From NCBI GenBank assembly GCA_035771165.1, contig JAWNZC010000346.1:724501-788500 (forward strand): a DNA stretch of 64,000 bases. Reading direction: 5' to 3'. Positions 52,355 to 63,927 of this stretch are shown here, piece by piece. The stretch comes from Paragorgia papillata (lineage: Eukaryota > Cnidaria > Anthozoa > Scleralcyonacea > Coralliidae). Position 1 is the stretch's first letter. Every line of letters begins with the position of its first letter. The position numbers and the translations under genes were made by a program. The notes beneath the pieces were generated by a model. The model saw nothing but the letters and a program-made list of their open reading frames with translations. It was not told where the DNA came from and ran no database searches.

Positions 52355-52514
52355 ATTGCTTTACCGCCGCGATATTCTTCTTTCTGCTGACCCCAATTGT
52401 AAATTTATTTTGTTACCTTTGGTAATCGTGTTCTCACACACTTAGTTGTCGTGGAGTTATTTTTAGAAAATATTTAATCAGGGAATTCCCCTATTTGACA
52501 GCGCCGTGTTGTCG

Positions 52515-52890
52515 TGGCTGACGATGAAACTTCGCTTGCTATTTTTGTTCTCTTTTTGTTTCATTGTTTTATTCCAAACTTCGTACGATTGATCACTTGG
52601 TTATTCTCTATCAAATGGTGGCATTTTGGTTTCATAACGTTTAGCAGTTCTGAAGATATTGGATTTATTCATTTCGTGCATCCTGCGTTTCCGTCTGAAA
52701 AAGGCTTGTTGTCGCTGAAACTTCGTTGGTCATTTTCTCTCTTTTGGTGTCTCTTGGTTTCATTCTTTAATTTTAAACTTCGTACAAGATTGACCGCTTG
52801 GTTATTCTCTATTAAAGGATGCTATTTTGGTTTCCTGTCGTTCAGTGATTCTCAAGTTATCGGATTTATTCACTTCGTGCATGGTGTGTC
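52515..52890 (+). repeat. 200-bp tandem duplication in transposon 5' region
   Basis: GGATTTATTCATTTCGTGCA (52662) recurs 200 bp downstream with one change (52862). Flanking words such as GAAACTTCG, TTGGTTATTCTCTAT and CATTTTGGTTTC also recur in order. It underlies an open frame, 52514-52957, that has no recognised domain; regulatory or leader DNA is the better reading. Confidence 0.7.
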
Positions 52891-53081
52891 GTCTGTCTCT
52901 GCAGTCGACTCTGTTTGGCCGTTTTTCTCCGTATTAACTTCATTATTAATACAATAACTTACTGTATTATAATCGCTTTCTTCGTCGCAACATTCTGATA
53001 GTACTTTGGTTTCGATTCTTGGCCTCCAGTCTCCAGAGAGCAAGACAGTGATTCGGTGTGGATACATGCATGTGATACAAG

Positions 53082-56000
53082 ATGATGCAGTCAGCAAAAC
53101 CATTCCTGAGTCCAGAAACTAGAAGAACTGACAATACCTGTCTTATATGCAATGGTGCAATTGGACCAAAGGAGAAGCAACAAAAGCTAGGACAAAGAGG
53201 CTGGATGCGATTTAAAGGGGACGCTGAAACATGGGCAAGCATAAATATTCCAATCCATGAGCCTAAACATCGTTTTACAGAAGTTTAAGGAAGAGTTAAA
53301 GAGGCGGAAGAAGCATTTGGAGAAGTTCATAAAACATGTCGGACTGAGTTTGCTAGTAACAGTGGTCGCTACATTAAAAGCTACGGCACTATTGATATCA
53401 GCAGACAAGAAATTTCTGTTAGCCCTGAAACCGAGAATAAAATTTCTACTTCAGAAGCACGTACAGCAAGAAACGTTTCCCAAGGAAAACGCCACTGTTT
53501 TATCTGCGACTGTAAGCGTGACAGTGATGATAGCAGGTACAATGAAGGCGGTCTTGGACGATGTTCTGTTCTAAGCGCAAGTAAACGCCTCATAGAAAGG
53601 AAAGAGATTTATATGAAGGATCCATCGCATCGTTTCTTTCAAGCCGCAAAACGACTAGATATTCTCTTAAGTGGTCCATCTCACGACATTTTTGCGGTGG
53701 ATGTTTTCTATCACCAGTCCTGTTATATCAAGTTTGCTCTTGCACCACTTCAAGTTAATGATGATGATCTCAATAAAGAAAGGGAAAAAGACGCATTGCG
53801 AGATTTTACTACCAAGTAAGAACCAGAATTGTTCGTGACAAGAATGCTTTCCTTCTCAACGAACTGCTAGAAGATATAAAGATATTGAGTGATGAACAGG
53901 GGCTGCCATTCCCTGCTGTCAAACATACAGCTACGTTGAAACTGAAACTCATCCAAGAATTCGAGGAAAGCATATCTTTCTTTCCAAGTGGAAAATACCT
54001 GTTAATACATGCATCAGATGTAAATCCATGTGAATACGCAATTGCTGCTCTACATGGCTCTGGGTTGAGAGATGATGACTTAGCTAGGTCATTCGGTAGA
54101 ATGGTGAGACGAAAGTTGCAGAAGTCTGCTGATCGGCAAAAACAATGGCCGTTGACTCCAGAAGAACTGACAGAAATGCTGGATCGTGGACCATTGCAGA
54201 ATCTTTACAACGCCATCTACTACACCATGCATGATTTTGCCAAGAAGAATGAATATGGCTATGCTGTGACAAGTTCCTACACAACAGCTATAAAGATTTG
54301 GTCTCTAGCAAGCGACTGGGAGAGCCTTATTACAAGAGAACCATCTCCGAAGCAAGCAGTCATGGGGCTTGTTATTCATAGAATGACAGGTGCCGCATAT
54401 ATGTGGTGCCGCTATATATTTATAGAATGACATCGCAAATATGTTGCACAAATGCAATCACACCATCTCTTATCAAGATATAAGAACGCAGAACCTGGCC
54501 TGGTCAAGAATGGTGTTTTCGAGGCAGCTACTTCTGTCCAACATGCGCAAAGGAATCTGCACACACAGTACCGTAGACAACAACGATGGAAAGCAAGAAA
54601 CATTGACAGGTGCCGGCACCACTCACGATACCAACAAAACTTTATTTCAACTGCCAACCAAAGAAGAGAAGGAATCCATCCCTGAAATCGGGTCTCAAGA
54701 AGAGCGACAACTTGATATATGTGACAGTACAGAGAATGGCCAGACAGAAGCAGCGCCTTATTATATTGGGAAACGTGTTGGACCCTCACTTATAACAAAT
54801 TACAAAGATGATGGCAATCTGTGCGAGGAACTTGATACCTGCTTCAAAAGAGATGTAGCATGGTCTGCTGCAGGGTCATTGCCTTTGGAATACGAAGGCG
54901 AAGAATTGCCCTTACTCGGATCTTGGACACCCTTCAATAAAATGGTCTCGAACTTCGCAACAGAGAAGTGCATCCAAGAATATTTGCCAGTCACTGCAGC
55001 GCCACCAGATTATCCGGTGTGTAAAGAATACCTTGATTTTCTGCTGGACATCATGCAAGACCTAGAGATTTTCTACATCTACGTCCATTCTGATGAAGCG
55101 GTTTATTCCAAGTTGTGCCATATCCTGTGGAAAAATAAAGAGCTCTATAAAGATGTAATCTTGCTAATGAGACAAAAGTTGCTCTTCAAACGCCATTGTT
55201 GCAGAGGATACAAGCAGTGGTGTGTAGATTCAGGTATAATAGCCTCGGGGTCTGCAGATCAAGCATTTGAAGGACGTCATTACTTTAGAAGCATGAGAGT
55301 CCATAAAGAATGCTTTGACGCTCTTGTTCAGTTCAAAGTCGAAGAAATAATAGCCGGCCATACCAACACAGAACCGGAATTGCTGTCTTCGCTCGTTGCT
55401 CTAAGAAAACAACCTAGTTCATGCACAGTTGACAATGTTGTGAAGTCACCAGGATTTGAGAGTCTACTTTTAGATCTAACCCAAGCTGCAGAGGATAGCA
55501 CTGAAGCAAGCATGACCATTGCTTACCTCAAAGATGTCTCGTCCATGCTTGCAATGGTTTCAGCAGTTAGAGAAGGAAACATAGAACGACACCTCCAATC
55601 TGAGAGGGATATGCTGAATCAAGTCTTCGCATTCAACCACCAAAATTACGCAAGATATTGTAGCTTCCAACATGTCTATTTGCGCTCCCTGGAAGAACAA
55701 AGCCATCCAGCATTTGGAGAACTGAAGGCGAAAGGGTTTGGGGGAAGCATCGGAGGGTAAGCCATTTTCGTCAATTCACGGTGATTTAATGACGGAATTG
55801 TTCAACAAAGAAACGAAAGGAACTGCTGGACCTTTCCGTTCCGGTTTCAGTACCAACACAGAGGCCGTAAAATACATGGATAAGAACCATCCATATCCAC
55901 AGTAAACTTCAGGAGACCTTTAGGGAGCAACTAATCCTCAAGACGTCCTCCACGCATAAGGAGTTGAGTCCGGGTGGCAAACAAAATCATGCAGATCATG

Positions 56001-57887
56001 TAAAGAGTCTAAAGAGCCAGCTAAGAAACTACGGTGTCGATCCCTTTGACAAATGCCCACCAAAATGTTTACCAACTGGTGTTGAAATAGACGAAATTGT
56101 TGTCAGGGACATGCTCAATGCTCCAGCTACTGGAAATGTCTTGTTCAAGACCTTTGTCAACGAGAGACTTGAAAGCAACGTCAAAGACTTTTTTGATCCA
56201 ATCAAGAAAGTGAAGCTGAACAACGGATGCGAGAAGAAGAAAACAACCCCAAAAGCAGTATCTCTACTGAAAGAAGATCGCCAAGCCTTCGGTCTTATCG
56301 TTGCAAAATCAGTCAGTCTTGAAGAGGCATTTCAATACCCAATAACAACAGTCCCACTAACTGTAGCTACATCTGAAATCAACACTCAGTCCAACAAGGC
56401 ATCGCTCCGAAATTATTTGATGAACGAATCTGGTTCAGTTTCCGATGACACACCCAAACATTGTTCATGGTTTATTGACGGCCTTGCTGCAATTCGATCC
56501 TTGCGGCCAAAGAAAACTTACCGCGAATGGCTGAAGAGTTTGTTTCAGTTCATAACTCCACCTAAAGACTCAGAAGCAATTCAAGTGGGACTCATAAAGG
56601 ACACCTACAAAGAAGACAGCATAAAAGGAGGCACAAGAAAGGAAAGGGGCGAGTCAGGACCAAGAGTTAGAATAGAAGGGTTTGATCAACACATGCTGCA
56701 AGGTAGCAAATGGCAAGATTTCTTGAATAGCGGGGAGAATAAGGAAGAACTTGTACGACTCGTTGTAAAGTACCTTGAAACAAGAGAAGGAATAAGACTA
56801 TTGCAGCATCCACATATAGTGACGGCTGGGGACATGACGTATTCCGTAAGAGATGGACAGATTAGCATGCTTTACAAGTGCAATCAGGAAGAAGCTGACA
56901 CGCGTCTGGTGCTACATGCTTCGTTGGAAGATAATGATGTTGTGGTTGGTCTCAAAAGATACCGATGTTCTCATTCTCTTAGTATGGGCATACGAAAAGT
57001 GCAACATCCAGAAGAAGTGGTATTTGAAATATGATCACAATAAGTATGCTGATATTAATACCATCTGCACGTTTCTGGGTCCAAAGATATGTCTCTCTCT
57101 ACCAGCGGTGCATGCTATGACAGGTTGCGACACAACATCATACCTGTTTAAGGTGGGGAAAGTAAAAGTCGTGAAAAAGCTCCTGAACACGCCAAGTAAA
57201 GCCGACTTGCTCATGGATCTTGGTAAAGACCGGTCTGTCACAGAGGAAATTGTGCAAAGTGCAAAAGAGTTTCTTCGTATGATGCTGTACACAGGAAAGC
57301 AGAAAGAAACATATATTCAAACCAGAATTCGTTTGTATAAAGAAATGAAACTGAAGTCGTCGATGTGTCTCCCACCTGATCCTGATTCTGTTGTACAAGT
57401 CATAAAGCGAGTCCACTATCAAGTTTACTTCTGGCGTCGGTGTACTGAAATCAATAATGAAATCATACCCTTCAGCAATTATGGATGGAAATGGTACGAG
57501 AAGCAGAAACTTGTTGTACCAGTATGGTTTACCGGAAGTCAGTTACCACTATCGTTGAGTGGCAAGAGGCGTAAAAAGGCAAGTACTGGAAACATAGCAG
57601 ATGACGAGGATGCAGATGCCGAAGATGAACTAGAACCGCAAACAGGGAGGCGTAAGAGGAGAAGAGTAAGGAGTCCGATGATCTTGAGGAACAGAGATGA
57701 GACCAGTAATAGTAATCTTAATTACCAAGCAGACGATGAGATGGCTGTAAATCAAAAAGCTGCTGCAGAGCCTTTGCTGATTGAAGACGAAGATACTTCG
57801 TTCGCGGATAGCAACGGAAACGAGAGCGACTGGGAGCTTTCCGACTTCCTTTCAAGTGGGGACTCTGGAGATGAATGGATGCCATGA
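53082..57887 (+). pseudogene. Academ-like transposase with XPG-like nuclease domain, disrupted
   Basis: Reading frames in order: 53082-53819 with an in-frame TAA at 53286-53288; a shift near 53803 into the frame ending at 54430; an inserted duplication near 54390-54430; 54441-55757; shifts near 55756 and 55871; the frame to about 56950; a shift into the frame ending TGA 57887. N-terminal metal-ligand motifs are CLIC, HKTC, CFICDCK and YHQSC. The middle has a conserved block with RSMRVHKECFDALVQF. The C-terminal region has EEADTRLVLHA, SKDTDVLILLVWAYEKC and HAMTGCDTTSYLFKVGK. Their acidic residues and HhH-like segment resemble XPG/FEN nucleases. A basic RRKRRRVR stretch and an acidic tail end the protein. 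About six lesions in 4.8 kb suggest a moderately young, dead copy. Boundaries of shifts are approximate. Confidence 0.8.
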
Positions 57888-58075
57888 ATCCATGAATATT
57901 GAGTATGTATTAGTTTATTATTATCGTATATTCAGTAAGAATTAGCCTAATATATTGTACATCCGAAAATTGCGAAAAACGTGCGTACGTACTTTGCGGA
58001 TATGGTCCTTTATGACATGTATGAGGTCAACATAATCATTCAAATCGGGTAAAGTGGCGTTTATCGTCCTAAAAA

Positions 58076-58406
58076 GCTGAATCCCGCGAAAGTAAAATTT
58101 TGATGACGTCATCACCTAAAATACTGATGACGTCAAATTAAAATAAGAAATACATCAATTGCAAAGTCTTCTTACGCTCTATTCAAATGTATAAATTTCA
58201 CGTCATGGCGACATATAGATCAAATGTTATGGCCGATATTGTGAAATTTTAGGCCGTTTGATGACGTCATCGATCACGTGACAACCAACAATTTTCAAAA
58301 ATGTTGTCTGGGCTTAAATTAATCCTAGTGACCTAAAGTATCCATTCAAACCTTAAAAACTTTGGTTAGGCACTTCCTTAGATGGTTAGGGTATTTACCC
58401 CGTCTA
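58076..58406 (-). repeat. Right terminal inverted repeat of Academ-like element
   Basis: Reverse complement of the left TIR, with TGACGTCA at 58104-58111, 58128-58135 and 58262-58269. It ends CCCCGTCTA before the CAT duplication. Confidence 0.9.
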
Positions 58407-58409
58407 CAT

Positions 58410-60944
58410 AGTTGGTGTGCTATACAATGAACTAAAATATTTAGCCTTGCTTCCAAAGTTGAAAAATGGCCAAAATCGGTGAAAAAGTAAAGGCTAACCC
58501 CTTTACTTTTTTTTTCCGGATTTTTTTCAAAAAATCCAAAAAATTTTTTTTAGCAAAAATACAGCCTTCTCTTTTTCACAGAAGGTTTAAAAAGACTTTA
58601 TTTAACCGTTTTTGACCCTAACTCAAAAGTTGCAAAATGGCCAAAATCGGTAAAAAAGTAAAGCCTAACCCCTTTACTTTTTGACCGATTTTGACCCATA
58701 AAAATTGAATGGATTGTTCTACTTTTTTCAGTGGTTATTCCATAGTTGGTGTGCTTACAATGAACTAAAATATTTAGCCTTGCTTCCAAAGTTGAAAAAT
58801 GGCCAAAATCGCTCAAAAAGTAAAGCCTAACCCCTTTACTTTTTGACTGATTTTGACCCATAAAAGTTAAAAAGTAAAGTGGTTTATCTCATTAAAAATT
58901 GAATGGATTGTTCTACATTTTTCAGTGGTTATTCCATAGTTGGTGTGCTATACAATGAACTAAAATATTTAGCCTTGCTTCCAAAGTTGAAAAATGGCCA
59001 AAATCGGTCAAAAAGTAAAGGCTAACCCCTTTACTTTTTGACCGATTTTGACCCATAAAAATTGAATGGATTGTTCTACTTTTTTCAGTGGTTATTCCAT
59101 AGTTGGTGTGCTATACAATGAACTAAAATATTTAGCCTTGCTTCCAAAGTTCAAAAATGGCCAAAATCGCTCAAAAAGTAAAGCCTAACCCCTTTACTTT
59201 TTGACTGATTTTGACCCATAAAAAGTAAAAAAGTAAAGTGGTTTATCTCATTAAAAATTGAATGGATTGTTCTACTTTTTTCAGTGGTTATTCCATAGTT
59301 GGTGTGCTATACAATGAACTAAAATATTTAGCCTTGCTTCCAAAGTTGAAAAATGGCCAAAATCGGTCAAAAAGTAAAGGCTAACCCCTTACTTTTTGAC
59401 CAATTTTGACCATAAAAATTGAATGGATTGTTCTTCTTTTTTCAGTGGTTATTCCATAGTTGGTGTGCTATACAATCAACTAAAATATTTAGCCTTACTT
59501 CCAAAGTTGAAAAATGGCCAAAATCGCTCAAAAAGTAAAGCCTAACCCCTTTACTTTTTGACAGATTTTGACCCATAAAAAGTAAAAAAGTAAAGTGTTT
59601 TATCTCATTAAAAATTCAATGGATTGTTCTACTTTTTTCAGTGGTTATTCCATAGTTGGTGTGCTTACAATGAACTAAAATATTTAGCCTTGCTTCCAAA
59701 GTTGAAAAATGGCCAAAATCGCTCAAAAAGTAAAGCCTAACCCCTTTACTTTTTGACTGATTTTGACCCATAAAAAGTAAAAAAGTAAAGTGGTTTATCT
59801 CATTAAAAATTGAATGGATTGTTCTACTTTTTTCAGTGGTTATTCCATAGTTGGTGTGCTATACAATGAACTAAAATATTTAGCCTTGCTTCCAAAGTTA
59901 AAAAATAGCCAAAATCGGTCAAAAAGTAAAGGCTAACCCCTTTCCTTTTTTTTCCGGATTTTTTTAAAAAAATCAAAAAAAATATTTTTAGCAAAAATAC
60001 AGCCTTCTCCTTTTCACAGAAGGTTTAAAAAGACTTGATTTAACCGTTTTTGACCCTAACTCAAAAGTTTGAAAATTGACCAAAATCGGTCAAAGAGTAA
60101 AGGCTAACCCCTTTACTTTTTTTTTTCCGGATTTTTTTCAAAAAATCCCAAAAAATTTTTTTAGCAAAAATACAGCCTTCTCCTTTTCACAGAAGGTTTA
60201 AAAATACTTTATTTAACCGTTTTTGACCCTAACTCAAAAGTTTCAAAATTGACCAAAATCGGTCAAAAAGTAAAGGCTAACCCCTTTACTCTTTTTTTTT
60301 CCGGATTTTTTTTAAAAAATCCAAAAAAATATTTTTAGCCAAAATACAGCCTTCTCCTTTTCACAGAAGGTTTAAAAAGACTTTATTTAACCGTTTTTGA
60401 CCCTAACTCAAAAGTTTCAAAATTGACCAAAATCGGTCAAAAAGTAAAGGCAACCCCTTTACTTTTTTTTTTCCGGATTTTTTTCAAAAAATCCAAAAAA
60501 ATATTTTTAGCCAAAATACAGCCTTCTCCTTTTCACAGAAGGTTTAAAAAGACTTTATTTAACCGTTTTTGACCCTAACTCAAAAGTTTCAAAATTGACC
60601 AAAATCGGTCAAAAAGTAAAGGCTAACCCCTTTACTTTTTTTTTTCTGGATTTTTTTCAAAAAATCCAAAAAAATATTTTTAGCCAAAATACAGCCTTCT
60701 CCTTTTCACAGAAGGTTTAAGAAGACTTTATTTAACCGTTTTTGACCCTAACTCAAAAGTTTCAAAATTGACCAAAATCGGTCAAAAAGTAAAGGCTAAC
60801 CCCATTACTTTTTTTTTTCCGGATTTTTTTCAAAAAATCCAAAAAAATATTTTTAGCCAAAATACAGCGTTCTCCTTTTCACAGAAGGTTTAAAAAGACT
60901 TTATTTAACCGTTTTTTACCCTAACTCAAAAGTTTCAAAAGTGA
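58410..60944 (-). repeat. Alpha/beta satellite, right end of the array
   Basis: From 58410 to about 59940 mostly beta with one alpha. From about 59940 to 60944 six alpha units in a row at about 173-175 bp spacing (the T-run followed by CCGG at about 59955, 60127, 60301, 60473, then CTGG near 60646, CCGG near 60820). The alpha-only edge mirrors the alpha-only left edge at 11-14 kb but in the opposite orientation. The 58598-58861 (-) open frame is a translation of the repeat. Confidence 0.9.
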
Positions 60945-60955
60945 CCCGTATGCAA

Positions 60956-61042
60956 GCGCAGTAAGCACTTCATGGTAGATATGAACACCTTTGAATTTAG
61001 GGAAAACAAAGTTTTAAATTGACCTTGAAGTGCTTACTGCGC
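60956..61042. repeat. Short inverted repeat at satellite border
   Basis: GCGCAGTAAGCACTTCA (60956-60972) and its exact complement (61026-61042) enclose about 50 bp. Possibly a small MITE inserted at the edge of the array. Confidence 0.65.
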
Positions 61043-61497
61043 GTCGTTATGCTTACGCTTATACGTCGCTACAATCTCGGTCCCAGAGCCCACGTTCCCT
61101 ACCCGGGAAACGAGAGCTACTCTGGGATAATCCGTTTCAAATCGTTACGTTACTGGCTGAATAGTGAGCATGAGTTGGTCTGAAGTGACTGGAAGTAGAA
61201 TTAATAAAACCAAAATAACAAAGATGTCGCACGACAAGACTGCAGTGAAGACGTTGCCGCGATCGATATCTTCGCTGTCAAAAAAGCGAAGTTGATTTTA
61301 CGTTGCATTTCATTGGCTCTCAAATCTCAATGTCAAACTTTTAGTCAAATGAAAATTGATACAAACTAAATATAATTAGTTAAACGTAGATAAAGAATTG
61401 ATCTTTGATAATGTTAATCCAAAGTCCAAACAATATGAAACATGTATGAAGTACCACAATTCAGAAACTGTTCGTTTCCACTTAAATTAAGAACATT
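61043..61497. other. Intergenic sequence
   Basis: Contains a fragment with GGTCCCAGAGCCC and CTCTGGGATAATCC that may be an eroded inverted-repeat element. Otherwise nothing recognised. Confidence 0.4.
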
Positions 61498-61855
61498 AAG
61501 CCCTAATCAAACGAGAACGCAAGTTTTAGCTTGTGCTTGCTTGTGTCTCGTTTGATCGCCAGCTTGCGATGACTTGCGGTGACTTGCGTTAGCTTGCGAC
61601 TAATTTGATCTTGTTCAAATTTCATCGCAAGTTTTCTTCAACTTGCGAGAGCTTGCGAAACGTTTGAACACAAAACACAAGTCGATGCAAGTCTTTCGTG
61701 CTCCGTCGCCATAGAAACTACCATGAGAACTAGCGAAAAGGCGTGGGAACTAGCGGAAGTGCAGAACTTGCGACGACCTGTGCCCACGTTTGACTGATCG
61801 CAAGTCATCGTAAGCTAACTTGCGATGACTTGCGTTCTACTGAACACTCAATCTG
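61498..61855. repeat. CTTGCG-rich element, probably a truncated MITE
   Basis: Starts TTAAGCCCTAATCAAACGAG and contains more than ten CTTGCG/CGCAAG words, many as CTTGCGATGACTTGCG. A matching right terminus was not found, so it may have lost one end. Confidence 0.5.
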
Positions 61856-62134
61856 CCGTTAATAACGGAAGATAAACGTGATTTTTTAATTATTTCAAAT
61901 TTGCTAATCGTGATCCGATCCGAGCCGACTGCCAAAAAACTTTTCCAATCCAATCCGATCCGAAATGAATATTTTTACTCCAAATCCGAACGAACTCGAC
62001 CGGGAAACTTGAGTAAACCGTTGTCCTCGAAAAGTAAACAAACACAGATTGACAAACTAATATTTAAGTAGGAAGAGTCGTCACTCTTAGCCAGCGACAA
62101 GCAATATATTTCACGCGAAGAACAAGGGAATCTA

Positions 62135-62204
62135 CAACCTCGTACCCAGGGTCTTACCTCCGCTGGGGCGGGGGAGCGGAGGTAAGACCCTGGGTACGAG
62201 GTTG
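62135..62204. mobile_element. 70-bp hairpin MITE with 9-bp target duplication
   Basis: Two perfect 29-bp arms (CCTCGTACCCAGGGTCTTAC on the left) around a G-rich loop of about 10 bp. Flanks are GGGAATCTA on both sides (62126-62134, 62205-62213). The perfect arms and duplication point to a recent insertion. Confidence 0.85.
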
Positions 62205-62213
62205 GGGAATCTA

Positions 62214-63160
62214 TTGAGACTGCAAAATATCACACTCAATCTCTCAGGAGGGACAGCCATTAAACAGCACGTGGTGTGCCCTATTCGGAGAAAATTCTTG
62301 ATTTTGTTTTTCTAATTAATAAAATGGCTTGTTATTCATTGTATTCTTACGTGTTGCTTAGTTTATAATGACGTGAGCCAACAGCTTATCGTTATTGCTC
62401 TGATGAAGGCCTGAGTCAACAGGTCGAAAGCTTAGCAAATAAATATTTTACGTGGCGTTCCCACAAAACGTATCTATAAAGCAATATTTAACAAATAAAT
62501 TCCAAACGCAGCCAGGTGAAGAACCAGAGCAGCGTTAAACTATGTCTGCATTTTTTTAATTTGTTTACACTTTCAACAAGCAAAATAACAATTAATGCTT
62601 TATACTATATTTGTTCTTGAAAGCAGGTAGATCTATTCATCGTTACAGGTTTTTGCTTGCCTTTATATGACCAAACGGGAAAGGTTATCGACAAGACATT
62701 TTATCAAAACGTCACAATGAACACAGATTGTAGCCATAAAGGTAATTTTCTAAAGTATTACTAAATCGCTTATTTTTTATCGCGATATTGTCATCCTGGC
62801 AGATCCGATTGACTCAGGAGAGTCACAAGAAACGTTTTTGCAACATTTGCGAGCGAATCTTAAGCAGGAGTTATTTCATGTACAATCAATCACATACGCC
62901 ACAAGGATACTTGTGCGGTGTACAGTATAGGACAGTATATGATTTTTGAAGCGCAAACGGTACGTACACTGGATTATTTCAAGTTATATAAAGTACAAAG
63001 TTATCCTCAGGCTTAGCAAAGTATTTGATGGAGTTTAGATAAGTTCAATTACTGTTGAGTACTGTGTATCTAAGCTCATATATATATTCCCGGGACTTCT
63101 GCAAGCCGCTATCTCGGCTTGCTACTAGTATCATTCTGTTTAAGTAGATAATTAGATACT
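62214..63160. other. Intergenic sequence with possible retroelement tail
   Basis: CTGATGAAGGCCTGAGTCAA and GGTCGAAAGC at 62400-62432, then AATAAATATTTT, resemble the 3' untranslated ends of some retroelements. No reverse transcriptase frame lies upstream. The rest is AT-rich without gene signals. Confidence 0.25.
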
Positions 63161-63562
63161 TTAAGCCTTGTTATCACTTGTCGTAAGAATCGGAGACAGT
63201 TCTATCCCCGATTGTCGGCGATTCTTACGACAGACACGTTCACATGCACTTGTCGTGACTTGTTGCAAGAATCGTAAAAATCGGGGATTTTTCCTGTCCT
63301 CGATCGTCCCAGACGAGTGCATGGTTTCAGTGTTCCTCAGTGACCACATGTCGTAACTAGTCGTAAGAATCCCCGATCGTCAGCGACCGTCTGGGGTTCA
63401 TTTTCCAAATAGAGATGATTCCGATTCTTGCGATGCTTCCGATCAGATCGGCGACTGTCAGGGACGTTACTTCAACCATGTTCACACTTGTCGTAACAAA
63501 CCCAGACGATCGGGGAAAGGAAAAATCCCTGATTCTTACGACAAGTGACAACCTGGCTTTAA
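63161..63562. mobile_element. MITE with TCACTTGTCGTAAGAATC ends
   Basis: Left TTAAGCCTTGTTATCACTTG pairs with right CAAGTGACAACCTGGCTTTA. Inner words CGATTCTTACGAC and complements repeat through it. TTA(A) flanks both ends. Open frames on both strands (63161-63349, 63357-63677) are by-products of the repeat. Confidence 0.7.
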
Positions 63563-63669
63563 TTACAAAAATGTTCGGATGAATACATTTTCGGACAAGA
63601 AAAGAGTCCGATTTTTCCCCCAGTCGGACGAACAAAAACATAGTCCGAACTAACGTATAAATAGGAAAA

Positions 63670-63830
63670 TAATACATGGATATACGGAAATCTGAAATTT
63701 ATTTCGAGTGTTCACCAGCATATCTGACGAGTAAGCGAAGCGAACGAGTGAGCTATCTTGTTCAACACGAGAAATAACTTAGTATTTCCAAACATCCATG
63801 TATTGTTCTGTTTATTATATAAAACAAAGT
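63670..63830. repeat. Imperfect inverted repeat, possible MITE
   Basis: AATACATGGATATACGGAAA (about 63671) pairs with GGAAATACTAAG-type and ATCCATGTATT words reading back from about 63803. The centre has CGAGTAAGCGAAGCGAACGA. Borders unclear. Confidence 0.5.
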
Positions 63831-63927
63831 AGAGCAGTATACTCTAATGCGTTTCGTGATAATCGACACATGTGAGATTATCGATTTTATTAGTGGCGGG
63901 AAACATTAATAGAACACTGCATTTTAA

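Larger units (their letters stand above)
52024..58406 (+). mobile_element. Academ-like DNA transposon, 6383 bp
   Basis: Terminal inverted repeats of 331 bp start TAGACGGGGTAAATACCC. A 3-bp direct CAT (52021-52023, 58407-58409) flanks the element, and removing it restores the satellite word TTATTCCATAGTTGG. Coding remnants combine a Cys-rich zinc-binding N-terminus with an XPG/FEN-like nuclease C-terminus. That combination and a 3-4 bp duplication are features of the Academ superfamily. The coding region is disrupted, so this copy is probably not autonomous, but intact TIRs would still allow mobilisation in trans. Confidence 0.78.

Noticed and set aside
52514..52957. 147-residue hydrophobic open frame as a membrane protein gene
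   Set aside because: It spans a 200-bp tandem duplication in the transposon leader; no family match recognised, so it is kept as a question and not called.
53082..53819. Stand-alone zinc-finger gene
   Set aside because: It is framed by the transposon TIRs and continues, through frame breaks, into the nuclease region.
61043..63160. A gene in the right-hand intergenic region
   Set aside because: No open frame with a recognisable domain, and no consistent splice-bounded exon series was found on either strand.
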